This document shows positions 35,111 through 43,181 of a DNA stretch of 64,000 bases, in pieces; within the stretch, counting starts at the first letter, position 1, and the number at the start of each line of letters is the position of its first letter. A program made the translations under genes and the position numbers. Below the pieces are notes generated by a model that saw nothing but the letters and a program-made list of their open reading frames with translations, made no database searches and was not told where the DNA came from. The stretch comes from Selenomonas sputigena ATCC 35185 (GTDB lineage Bacteria > Bacillota > Negativicutes > Selenomonadales > Selenomonadaceae). The DNA lies in NCBI RefSeq assembly GCF_000208405.1, contig NC_015437.1, forward strand, positions 2,039,501 to 2,103,500, written 5' to 3'.

Positions 35111-35250
35111 CGTCAACAAGAACATTCATATCTATGTTTCATATCTCCTGACCATCGGCGTCATTTTTCACCTCGCCTGGAACCGGAAGTGGCTTTGCGG
35201 CACAACAAAGGAAATATTCGGCAGGAAAGAGCACAAATAACCTCGGCAGA
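35111..35250 (+). other. Intergenic stretch with a possible gene remnant
   Basis: One plus-strand frame reads NIHIYVSYLLTIGVIFHLAW and continues to a TAA at 35240. It looks like the tail of a membrane protein but has no start or ribosome site of its own. I see no other function. Confidence 0.3.
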
Positions 35251-35253
35251 TGC

Positions 35254-35303
35254 AAAGGAACCGGATACAAAGCCCTGCGGCTTCGCATCCGGTTCCTTTT
35301 TTA
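35254..35303 (-). terminator. Terminator downstream of the adhesin gene
   Basis: GGAACCGGAT and ATCCGGTTCC form a 10-bp stem with flanking A and T runs on both sides, so it could work in either direction. Confidence 0.75.
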
Positions 35304-35330
35304 TTCCTTAATTCGTCTTTATCCTGTAAA

Positions 35331-36942
35331 TCAAAACGCCCAGTTTACTCCTACGCTGCCCGAGAATCCTTCGCGCTTGCCTGACCAACATAACCGCCCT
35401 CGACTGTCACGGAATTGCCCACAATCGCACTGTTCGAGGCCGTGGCAGTGCCGCCGACCACCATTTTGCCAATTTGCTTGGCACGGCTATCAAGACTCAC
35501 ACTGACATGGTTGTTCGTCGAATCGCCTGCGCCCACTGTATAGCCGCCGTAGACATTCAGATTCGTATTGTTCGTATTCGTGATCTTGATCTTGTTGTTC
35601 GTCGTCGTATTGCCGAAACTCGAATAGCCGTCGTAGACCGCCGTGCCTGTGACGTTATCTGCCGTTGCATCAGCGTTCTTAAAGCGGTCGATGTCGGCAC
35701 GCACATAGTTCACCATATTATATCCGAAGAACGACATCGGAGGCGTTATCACATCCGTATACATGTGGTACTCGAAGTCACCACTCGTCGCCTTGCGGTC
35801 GAGCGCCTCGGTGTTGAAAATCTTCAAATCGGCGCCGCTTCCCGTGCGCAGCAGTTCCATCGTGCCGAGGCGGCCATACTTCGTCGTATCGGCATTCCAG
35901 CCCTCGGCATTCATCGTGATCTTGCTCCACTGGACATTGGGCGTAGAGCCGAAGCCGCCGCTGTCCGACATCTTGAGCATGGTCGAACCTGCCACAACGT
36001 CCTTTGTGAGATTGAAGTTGTATTTCTCGAAGTTCTGCGCCGTCCTGACTACGATGCCTGAGGCATTGACGTTGAGCGTATTGCCCGTGACATCGTTCGT
36101 CTTGTTGCCGCCGTAGATTCTTACGCGCGTGAGATTGAACCCCGACGCCATGGCATTCTCACCGTCGCCGAGGTTAACAATGTTGTTGATGGTTTTGCCG
36201 CTGCCTGCATTATAAGCACCAAAAACATTCGTACCGCCGCTCTTTGTGAACGCACCGCCCGAAATCGTCAGCGTATTGTCGGCGGCATTTGCGCTGCTCG
36301 CGGAGTTGCTAATAACGCCGCCCGCAGCCTCATCCCCGAGACTGCCGCCCTTGATCGTCACGGAGTTGCCCGTGACAGCGCCCTTGCCCGTCGTATAGCC
36401 GCCGAAGGCATCGCCCTCCACCGTTCCGCCCGCGACCGTCACGGAATTGCCCGTAACAGCCTTCGTTGCAGTTGCACCGTTGAATCCGCCATAGATGGGA
36501 TCTTTCGACAGGCCATTGTTGAAGAACACGCTGTTGCTCGTGACCGCCCCCGTGCCGCTGATGCCGCCGTAAATGATGCTAAAGCCATTGCCATTGCTGA
36601 CCTTGAGCCCGTGAATCGTCAGTGTATTATTGCTGACATCCGCCGTGGCGTTCTTCTTGCCGCCGCCGGAGATCGTGCCATAGGTGCTGAACGGCTTGTC
36701 TGTCGCTCCGCCTTCTGTGCCGAGCGTAATCTTATTATCGCTCATGAAGCCGGTCTTCTCCGTGCCCTCAAGACCGCTGATCGAAGTTGCCGTCTCCGTA
36801 TACTCATGCGTCTCCGCCGCATACGCCTTCGACATGCCCCAGATCATGCCGCCGTCCGCCGAGGTCAAGCATCCCCCCCAGTGGACAGGGCGAGCGCCAC
36901 CATAAGCGCGAGCCGTCTTCTTGATTTCCCCTTATCAACCAT
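35331..36942 (-). pseudogene. Autotransporter-type adhesin, decayed or phase-off
   Basis: ATG 36940-36942 (AGGAGG upstream) begins MVDKGKSRRRLALMVALALS, a signal peptide, then meets a G7 tract (36873-36879). In this length the frame stops after 25 codons. One extra G, or two fewer, would join it to the roughly 505-codon reading at 35351-36868. That reading is a passenger rich in TGNSVTV..GG, ADNTLTISGG and IYGG repeats, as in beta-helix adhesins. It ends at TAG 35351. In another frame the bases just before and after that stop encode GFSGSVGVNWAF and a stop (35331-35369), a typical last strand of an autotransporter barrel. The barrel itself is missing. Two lesions suggest a pseudogene or silent cassette. 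Confidence 0.7.
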
Positions 36943-37075
36943 TGAGTACAATTCCTCCTTGTGCATTCAGAGGGATGATTTCCCCCGAGTGTCCTGGCAA
37001 CTCCTTGCCGCCCCTGCGCTTTGTCATACCAGATGAAATCCTAATAGGTAATAACTTTTAGTTTCAATATCAAAA

Positions 37076-37105
37076 ATCATACCATTTTCCTAACTTCTTT
37101 GTCCA
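37076..37105 (-). promoter_or_regulatory. Candidate promoter of the adhesin gene
   Basis: On the minus strand TGGACA (37100-37105), an 18-bp spacer and TATGAT (37076-37081), with a leader of about 130 bases before the ATG. The rest of the 36943-37265 gap holds nothing else apart from the divergent rpiR promoter. Confidence 0.5.
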
Positions 37106-37184
37106 GTAATTTTCATGAATTTCAAACAATTCCGATTTATTTCGCAAATACTGGGAAATCTGCTCTGAAATTTTGCATTGTGAC

Positions 37185-37213
37185 TTGCCTGCCGTCTGAA
37201 AACACGTTAAGAT
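37185..37213 (+). promoter_or_regulatory. Candidate promoter of the RpiR-type regulator gene
   Basis: TTGCCT (37185-37190), a 17-bp spacer and TAAGAT (37208-37213), about 50 bp before the start codon. Confidence 0.5.
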
Positions 37214-37265
37214 TAATTAAGTACAAAGCTTTTTTGCAAAAAACCGACGAAAGGAGCGGAGCAAT

Positions 37266-38048
37266 ATGCAGCTTCCTGAGCGCATCAATCTCCACTTGCA
37301 CGAACTCAGCGATGCCGACAAGAGCATCTGGCGCTTCATCGAGAGCCACAAGGAGACGGCCTGCCGCGCCTCCATCCATGACCTCGCACGTCTCTGTGCC
37401 GTTTCGAGCGCGTCCGTCGTGCGCTTCGCGCAGAAGATCGGCTTCGATGGCTTCGGCGAGATGAAGACGGTGCTCAAGATGGAACTCGAAGAGCGCGGAA
37501 AGCCCGACCGCGACATTCTGACGTCGCTGAGCCAATTCTACGACCAGTCGTGGCGCGAGCTCATGGCACGCGACTACCGCGGCGCGAGCCGCCTCGTCCA
37601 CGAGGCGCACCGCGTCTTTGCCTATGCTTCGGGCTATGTGCAGACGAACGTCATGCAGGAGCTCAAGCGCCTCTTCCTCTACGACAATGTCTTCATCTGC
37701 GAGATCGCAGGGCGCGAGGAGTTCTATTCCGTCTATCAGACGGCGGGACCGGACGATCTCTTCGTCTTCATCTCGCTTTCGGGCGAGTCCGAGCGCGTCA
37801 AGGAGTTCTCCGAGAAGCTGAACCTCAAGGGCGTGCCGCTTCTCGCCATCACACAGATGCAGCACAACACGCTCGCGAGCCGCTCGACGGAGAACCTCTA
37901 CGTCGTGCCCGCCGCCTTCAACCTGCCCAAGAGCGAGGAGCGGCTGCCTTTCAAGTCCATGCTCGCCTACTTTCTGCTGCTTGAGATCTTCTACGTCCAC
38001 TACCGTCTCTACCGCAGCGAGCAGGAAAATAGCCTTGCAGAAGCCTAG
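37266..38048 (+). CDS. MurR/RpiR-family transcriptional regulator
   Basis: The 260-residue protein has an N-terminal RpiR helix-turn-helix (about residues 1-77, ASIHDLARLCAVSSASVVRFA) and a C-terminal SIS sugar-phosphate domain (about 115-235, with LFVFISLSGESERVKEF). GGAGCG lies just before the ATG. It precedes the PTS/GH13 genes and likely controls them in response to a phosphorylated sugar. The last codons and the stop (GCAGAAGCCTAG) belong to a family A repeat, so the natural C-terminus may have been replaced. Confidence 0.9.
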   Translation: MQLPERINLHLHELSDADKSIWRFIESHKETACRASIHDLARLCAVSSASVVRFAQKIGFDGFGEMKTVLKMELEERGKPDRDILTSLSQFYDQSWRELMARDYRGASRLVHEAHRVFAYASGYVQTNVMQELKRLFLYDNVFICEIAGREEFYSVYQTAGPDDLFVFISLSGESERVKEFSEKLNLKGVPLLAITQMQHNTLASRSTENLYVVPAAFNLPKSEERLPFKSMLAYFLLLEIFYVHYRLYRSEQENSLAEA

Positions 38049-38100
38049 CCAATCGGTCTGCGCCTTCGGCTTGACCTCTTGGGGCTTCTGTAAACTACAC
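38033..38100 (-). repeat. Family A repeat, partial copy
   Basis: It contains the CAGAAGCC..GGCTTCTG hairpin without the second hairpin. Its first bases form the end and stop codon of the preceding regulator gene. It is in tandem with the next copy. Confidence 0.85.
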
Positions 38101-38193
38101 GTACAAACGTCCACTTCGTGGACATTGTGCGCCGCCCTTGCAGAAGCCTAGCCAATCGGTCTGCGCCTTCGGCTTGACCTCTTGGGGCTTCTG
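38095..38193 (-). repeat. Family A repeat, complete copy
   Basis: GTCCAC-ttc-GTGGAC is followed by arms CAGAAGCC and GGCTTCTG with inner CCAA/TTGG and GGTC/GACC. Both stems are perfect. Confidence 0.85.
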
Positions 38194-38328
38194 TAACAAG
38201 TTTCACTGCTTGTACCTTCTTGCAACCTCTGTACATGCCTCCCGAATGGCGCAAAATGCTTGCTTTTTCAACGATTTTCCTTTATCGTAATAGACAAAGG
38301 TTTTCAGTGTTTTAGAGGAGGTAAGCTC

Positions 38329-40443
38329 ATGTCACTCAGCAAGGACGTCTTCATGCAGAACATGCAGCGGTTTGGCGGCGCGATGTATACGCCCGTCATC
38401 CTGTTCGCGTTCTTCGGTCTGACGGTGGCGGTGTCCATCGTCTGCAAGAACACGGGGCTGCTCGGCGCAATCGCCGCCGAAGGCACGCTATGGTACGATT
38501 TCTGGTACATCGTCGAGCAGGGCGCGTGGACGGTGTTCGCGCAGATGCCGATTCTCTTCGCCATCGCCGTTCCTATAGGCTTCGCGAAGAAGGAGCCCGC
38601 GCGCTGCGCCATGGAATCCTTCGTCATCTACATGCTCTTCAACTATTTCATCTCGGCCATCCTCACGCTGCACGGCAGCGCATTCGGCGTCGATTACAGC
38701 CAGGCGGCGGGCGCCGGCACGGGACTTGCCATGATCGCGAACGTCAAGACGCTCGACATGGGCATGCTCGGCGCGATCTTCATCGCGTGCTGCACGGCGT
38801 ATCTGCACAACCACTTCTACGACACGAACATCCCCGACTGGCTCGGCATTTTCAAAGGCCCTGCCTTCGTCGTCGCCGTCGGCTTCGCCGTCATGATTCC
38901 GATGGCTCTCATCTTCTGCTGCGTCTGGCCGATGGTACAGCACGCAATCGAGCAGTTCCAGTTCTTCCTCAAGACGAGCGGCATCGTCGGCGTCTGGGCG
39001 TACACGTTCTCGGAGAAGATCCTGCTGCCCGCCGGCCTCCATCACTTCATCTACCTGCCGTTCATGTTCGGCCCTGCCGTCGTCGACGGCGGCATCCAAG
39101 CCTACTGGCTCGGTCACATCAACGACTTCATGACGAGCGCGCAATCTTTGCGCGACCTCTTCCCCGAGGGCGGCTTCGCGCTGCACGGCAGCGGCAAGGT
39201 CTTCGGCCTGCCGGGCGCGGCGCTCGCCATCTACGCGTGCGCCAAGCCTGAAAAGCGCAAGAAGACGGCGGCTCTCCTGATTCCTGCGACGATCACGGCG
39301 ATGCTCTGCGGCATCACGGAGCCTCTGGAATTCACCTTCCTTTTCGTCGCGCCTCTCCTTTATCTGCTGCACGCGATCCTCTCGGCGACGCTCTCGGCGA
39401 CGCTCTACGCCATCGGGCTTTCGGGCAACTTCGGCGGCGGTCTCATCGACTGCTTCGTGCAGAACTGGATTCCGCTCTTTTCCTATCACTACATGACATA
39501 CCTCACGCAGATCGGCGTCGGCCTGTGCTTCACCGCCATCTACTTCTTCGTCTTCCGCGCTGTCATCCGCTTCAAGGATTACAAGACGCCGGGCAGGACG
39601 GACGACGATGTCGAGGACAAGCTCTTCACGAAAGCCGACTACAAGGCGAAGCAGGCGGATGCTGCGGGCGCCGCTGCAGGCGTCGCACCCGATATGAAGC
39701 TCGACGAGCGCGACGTGAAGGCGAAGGTCTTCCTCGAAGGACTCGGCGGCCCTGCGAACATCAAGGACGTCACGAACTGCGCGACGCGCCTGCGCGTGAC
39801 GGTAGAAGATCCCGACCTCGTGCAGCCGGTCGCCGTCTTCACCCGTGCGGGTGCACACGGCCTCGTGCGGAACGGACATGCGTTCCAGGTCATCGTCGGC
39901 CTCTCCGTGCCGCAGGTGCGCGAGCGCTTCGAGGCACTTCTCGCAGCGCCTGCGTCCGATGCGACGGAGCTCGCCGTCGGCACGGAAAAATCCCTTTCCT
40001 TCGCGGCGGTCGCCGACGGCAAGGTCATTGACATGAGCGAGGTCAAGGATGAGATGTTCTCGCAGAAGATGATGGGCGACGGCGTCGCCATCGAGCCGAC
40101 GGGCAATCTCGTCGTCGCGCCCGCCGCCGCCGAGGTCACGATGGTCATGGAGGATTCGCTGCACGCCGTCGGACTGCGTCTCGCGAACGGCGCGGAAATG
40201 CTCATCCACATCGGCATCGACACGGTGAAGCTCGGCGGCAAGGGCTTCGAGCTTCTCGTCCGTGCGGGCGACAAGGTCGGCCAGGGTGCGCCGCTCGTGA
40301 AGTTCGACCGCGCGACGATCAAGGAAGCCGGCTACCAGGACACGGTCATCATGGCAGTGACGAACTCGGGCGAATACCCGCTGATGAAAAAGCATACGGG
40401 CATGACGGCAGAAGCCGGCAAGACGGACGTCCTGACCTTCTGA
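38329..40443 (+). CDS. PTS EIICBA, glucose/maltose/alpha-glucoside type
   Basis: The 704-residue permease imports and phosphorylates a sugar. The membrane EIIC domain covers about residues 1-430 (GITEPLEFTFLFVAPLLY is the substrate-site loop). EIIB has its phosphocysteine in TNCATRLRVTV, and EIIA has its phospho-His in LIHIGIDTVKLGGKGF. ATG 38329 follows AGAGGAGG. The next gene encodes a GH13 alpha-glucosidase, which points to an alpha-glucoside such as maltose or isomaltose. The specific sugar is inference. Confidence 0.9.
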   Translation: MSLSKDVFMQNMQRFGGAMYTPVILFAFFGLTVAVSIVCKNTGLLGAIAAEGTLWYDFWYIVEQGAWTVFAQMPILFAIAVPIGFAKKEPARCAMESFVIYMLFNYFISAILTLHGSAFGVDYSQAAGAGTGLAMIANVKTLDMGMLGAIFIACCTAYLHNHFYDTNIPDWLGIFKGPAFVVAVGFAVMIPMALIFCCVWPMVQHAIEQFQFFLKTSGIVGVWAYTFSEKILLPAGLHHFIYLPFMFGPAVVDGGIQAYWLGHINDFMTSAQSLRDLFPEGGFALHGSGKVFGLPGAALAIYACAKPEKRKKTAALLIPATITAMLCGITEPLEFTFLFVAPLLYLLHAILSATLSATLYAIGLSGNFGGGLIDCFVQNWIPLFSYHYMTYLTQIGVGLCFTAIYFFVFRAVIRFKDYKTPGRTDDDVEDKLFTKADYKAKQADAAGAAAGVAPDMKLDERDVKAKVFLEGLGGPANIKDVTNCATRLRVTVEDPDLVQPVAVFTRAGAHGLVRNGHAFQVIVGLSVPQVRERFEALLAAPASDATELAVGTEKSLSFAAVADGKVIDMSEVKDEMFSQKMMGDGVAIEPTGNLVVAPAAAEVTMVMEDSLHAVGLRLANGAEMLIHIGIDTVKLGGKGFELLVRAGDKVGQGAPLVKFDRATIKEAGYQDTVIMAVTNSGEYPLMKKHTGMTAEAGKTDVLTF

Positions 40444-40459
40444 CGCACGGCAAATCTCA

Positions 40460-40488
40460 CAGCCCCCTGCCTGCACGGCAGGGGGCTG
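40460..40488 (+). other. Strong intergenic hairpin between PTS and GH13 genes
   Basis: CAGCCCCCTGCC-tgcac-GGCAGGGGGCTG is a perfect 12-bp stem with no T run after it, 16 bases past the stop codon and 18 before the next ATG. It may stabilise the upstream mRNA or mark a processing site. Confidence 0.6.
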
Positions 40489-40506
40489 AATGGAAAGGAA
40501 AAACGC

Positions 40507-42171
40507 ATGAAAGCAACGCATTGGTGGCAGAACACCGCCGTCTACCAGATTTATCCGAAGAGCTTCAACGACACGCGCGGCAAGGGCACGGGCGATCTTC
40601 GCGGCATCACGGAAAAGCTCGACTATCTGAAGTCGCTCGGCGCGGGCGCGCTTTGGCTCACGCCCGTCTACCCGTCGCCCATGGTCGACAACGGCTACGA
40701 CATCAGCGACTATTGCGGCATCCATCCCGACTTCGGCACGCTCGCCGATATGGAAGAGCTGATCGCCGAAGCGAAGAAGCGCGGCATGCGCATCGTCATG
40801 GATCTCGTCTACAACCACACCTCCGATGAGCACCCGTGGTTCTTGGAATCGAAGAAGAGCCGCACGAACGCGAAGAGCGATTGGTATATATGGCGCGACG
40901 CGAAGGAGGACGGCAGCGCCCCGACGAACTGGCGCGGCATCTTCGGCGGTTCTGCGTGGACGTACAGCGAGGAGCGCGGCCAATACTACCTGCACACCTT
41001 CGCCGAGGCGCAGCCCGATCTCAACTGGGAGAACCCCGAGGTCAGAGAAGCGCTCTTCGCCGCCGCAAACTTCTGGCTCGCAAAGGGCGTCGGCGGCTTC
41101 CGCATCGACGCCATCACCTACATCAAGAAGCCCGCCGTCTTCACGGACGGCGAGCCGGACGCGGCGGACGGCATGACGAGCGTCCACGATATGACGGCGA
41201 ACACGCCGGGCATCCTCGACTTCCTGCACGAGTTCCGCGCACGCGTCTTCGACGGGCACGACATCTTCACCGTCGGCGAGGCGAACGGCGTCACGCCCGA
41301 AGAACTGCCGCTGTGGGTCGGCGAGAACGGCGTCTTCTCCATGCTCTTCGAGTTCAGCCACGTCCTCGTTCCCTACGAAGGCGGCGAATGCTGGCACAAG
41401 GCACTTCCGTGGCCTCTAACGAAGCTCAAGCGCGCGCTCACGGCGAGCCAGCACGCCACCGCCAAGGAAGGCTGGTTTCCCATCTACTTCGAGAACCACG
41501 ACCGCGCACGCTCCGTCAACTACTTCTTCCCCAAGGGCGCGGACAAGAAACTCGCGGCCAAAGCTCTCGCCGCCGTCCTCTTCACGCTGCGCGGCACGCC
41601 CTTCATCTACGAGGGCGAGGAACTCGGCATGACGAACGTGGCTTGGGATTCCATCGACGCCTACGACGACATTTCGTCGCACGGCCAGTACGCGCTCGCT
41701 TTGGAAGATGGCTTCTCCAAGGAGGAAGCGCTGGGCTTCGTCCACTTCAACAGCCGCGACAACGCACGCACGCCGATGCAGTGGACGGCAGAAAGACATG
41801 CGGGCTTCACGAGCGGCACGCCGTGGCTGCCCGTCAACGAGAACTATCGCACGCTCAACGCTGCCGCCGAGGAAAAGGATACTGACTCCGTGCTGCACTT
41901 CTACCGCAAGCTCGCCAAGCTGCGTGAGACGATTCCTGCGCTTTTGGACGGCGTATACGAAGAGCTTCTGGAAGAAAACGAACAGATCTATGCGTTCTCG
42001 CGCACACTGGGAAAGGCGCGCATCAAGACGGCGGTCAACTTCAGCACGAAGGACGCGGCGCTTCCCGCAGACTTCCTTCGCGGCACGCGCCTTGCCGGAA
42101 GCTATGCGGACGCGCCGACGACTTCGCTTCGTCCATTGGAAGCCGTGATTTACGAGGAGGAGATACAATGA
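40507..42171 (+). CDS. Alpha-glucosidase, GH13 (oligo-1,6-glucosidase/GH13_31-like)
   Basis: The 554-residue enzyme hydrolyses alpha-glucosides in the cytoplasm. The catalytic set is present: nucleophile Asp in GGFRIDAIT, acid/base Glu in FTVGEAN, and transition-state Asp in FENHDRAR. In GH13_31 the residue after the nucleophile helps set linkage preference; here it is Ala rather than the Val usual in isomaltases. The substrate could therefore be alpha-1,4 linked, or a phosphorylated sugar delivered by the PTS. It overlaps the next gene by four bases (ATGA). Confidence 0.9.
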   Translation: MKATHWWQNTAVYQIYPKSFNDTRGKGTGDLRGITEKLDYLKSLGAGALWLTPVYPSPMVDNGYDISDYCGIHPDFGTLADMEELIAEAKKRGMRIVMDLVYNHTSDEHPWFLESKKSRTNAKSDWYIWRDAKEDGSAPTNWRGIFGGSAWTYSEERGQYYLHTFAEAQPDLNWENPEVREALFAAANFWLAKGVGGFRIDAITYIKKPAVFTDGEPDAADGMTSVHDMTANTPGILDFLHEFRARVFDGHDIFTVGEANGVTPEELPLWVGENGVFSMLFEFSHVLVPYEGGECWHKALPWPLTKLKRALTASQHATAKEGWFPIYFENHDRARSVNYFFPKGADKKLAAKALAAVLFTLRGTPFIYEGEELGMTNVAWDSIDAYDDISSHGQYALALEDGFSKEEALGFVHFNSRDNARTPMQWTAERHAGFTSGTPWLPVNENYRTLNAAAEEKDTDSVLHFYRKLAKLRETIPALLDGVYEELLEENEQIYAFSRTLGKARIKTAVNFSTKDAALPADFLRGTRLAGSYADAPTTSLRPLEAVIYEEEIQ

Positions 42172-42941
42172 AGGTAGCTGCAAGCGATTACGACGGGACG
42201 CTCCTCAGGGGCGGCAAGATCGACGAGGAAACGCTGCAGGCCGTCAAGAAGTGGCGTGCGGCGGGCAACAAGTTCGGCGTCATCTCGGGGCGCGACTACG
42301 GCATGCTCGTGCCGCAGCTCTTCGCTTTCGGGCTGGAATTCGACTACACGGTCTGCAACAACGGCGGCATCATCCGCGACGCGAAAGAGACGGTGCGCTT
42401 CCAGGCAGAGATCGAGCCGGCCGCCCTCGTTGCCATTGCCGAAGAGCCTCTGGCGGCGAAGTCCTTCCACTTTGCCTTTTCGGCAGCCGACGTGACGTAC
42501 CTGTGCCACCAGTCGGAAGGCTCTTGGATCGAGCGCGAGGCAAAGGAATGGGACTATCCCATCATCTACATCGAGGAATCCGAGATCGGCACGCTCAAGA
42601 AGATCCAGCAGTTCTCCATGGGCTTCCCGCTTCCCGCCGAATCCGACGCCTGCGCCGCCGCGCTCAACGCGAGGCTCGGCGATAAGATCCACGCCTACCC
42701 GAACGCCTGCAGTCTCGACATCACGCCCGTCGGCGTCGGCAAGGATCAGGGCATACGCACGCTGCTCTCCGTCATGGGCTGGGACGGCGCGGAAGTTTTC
42801 GCCATCGGCGACGAGACGAACGACCTGCCGATGCTCAAGGCATTCGACGGCTATACGCTGACGACGGCACGAGAAGCGATTCAGAAGCAGGCGAAGGAAG
42901 TTTTCCCAAGCGTCGGCGCGATGATGAACCACTATCTATAA
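42168..42941 (+). CDS. HAD-superfamily (Cof-type) sugar-phosphate phosphatase
   Basis: The 257-residue protein has HAD motif I DYDGTLL at residues 7-13, a Cof-type cap, and motif IV GDETNDLPML near the C-terminus. Translational coupling (ATGA) to the GH13 gene suggests it dephosphorylates a sugar phosphate produced by the PTS route. The substrate is not known. Confidence 0.88.
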   Translation: MKVAASDYDGTLLRGGKIDEETLQAVKKWRAAGNKFGVISGRDYGMLVPQLFAFGLEFDYTVCNNGGIIRDAKETVRFQAEIEPAALVAIAEEPLAAKSFHFAFSAADVTYLCHQSEGSWIEREAKEWDYPIIYIEESEIGTLKKIQQFSMGFPLPAESDACAAALNARLGDKIHAYPNACSLDITPVGVGKDQGIRTLLSVMGWDGAEVFAIGDETNDLPMLKAFDGYTLTTAREAIQKQAKEVFPSVGAMMNHYL

Positions 42942-42945
42942 AGTA

Positions 42946-43118
42946 TAAAGGAACCACTGATAAATTCAGCCACCCATCTTCACGCATCTGCACTGCCCTC
43001 TCATCGTCAACAAATCCTCGACGTAGCACCGCTACGCCTGCGGTTTGTCTCCTCGATAGATACAGTGCATCTGCGCAAATCTGGGCGACTTCATTTTATC
43101 AGCGTTTCCTAAAGGAAT
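42946..43118 (+). repeat. Family B MITE-like repeat, about 170 bp
   Basis: It is about 90 percent alike by eye to the copy at 32620 and has the same ends (GGAACCACTGATAAATT on the left, TTTTATCAGCGTTTCCTAAAGGAA on the right, read in part) and the CGTAGC-acc-GCTACG centre. It lies five bases past the HAD stop and about 60 bp before the hexokinase gene. Confidence 0.85.
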
Positions 43119-43181
43119 TTCTTCTGTAGGCGAGGCGATACTGCCTTGCCTACAAAGCATATTATACGAGGAGGAGCAGCC

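Noticed and set aside
35116-35240. Small plus-strand membrane-like reading frame
   Set aside because: It has no own start or ribosome site and its first half is translated family A repeat. Listed only as a possible remnant.
38488-41397. A 969-codon minus-strand open frame across the PTS and GH13 genes
   Set aside because: It is antisense to two genes with clear catalytic motifs, has a low-complexity charged composition typical of GC-rich shadows, and shows no family pattern.
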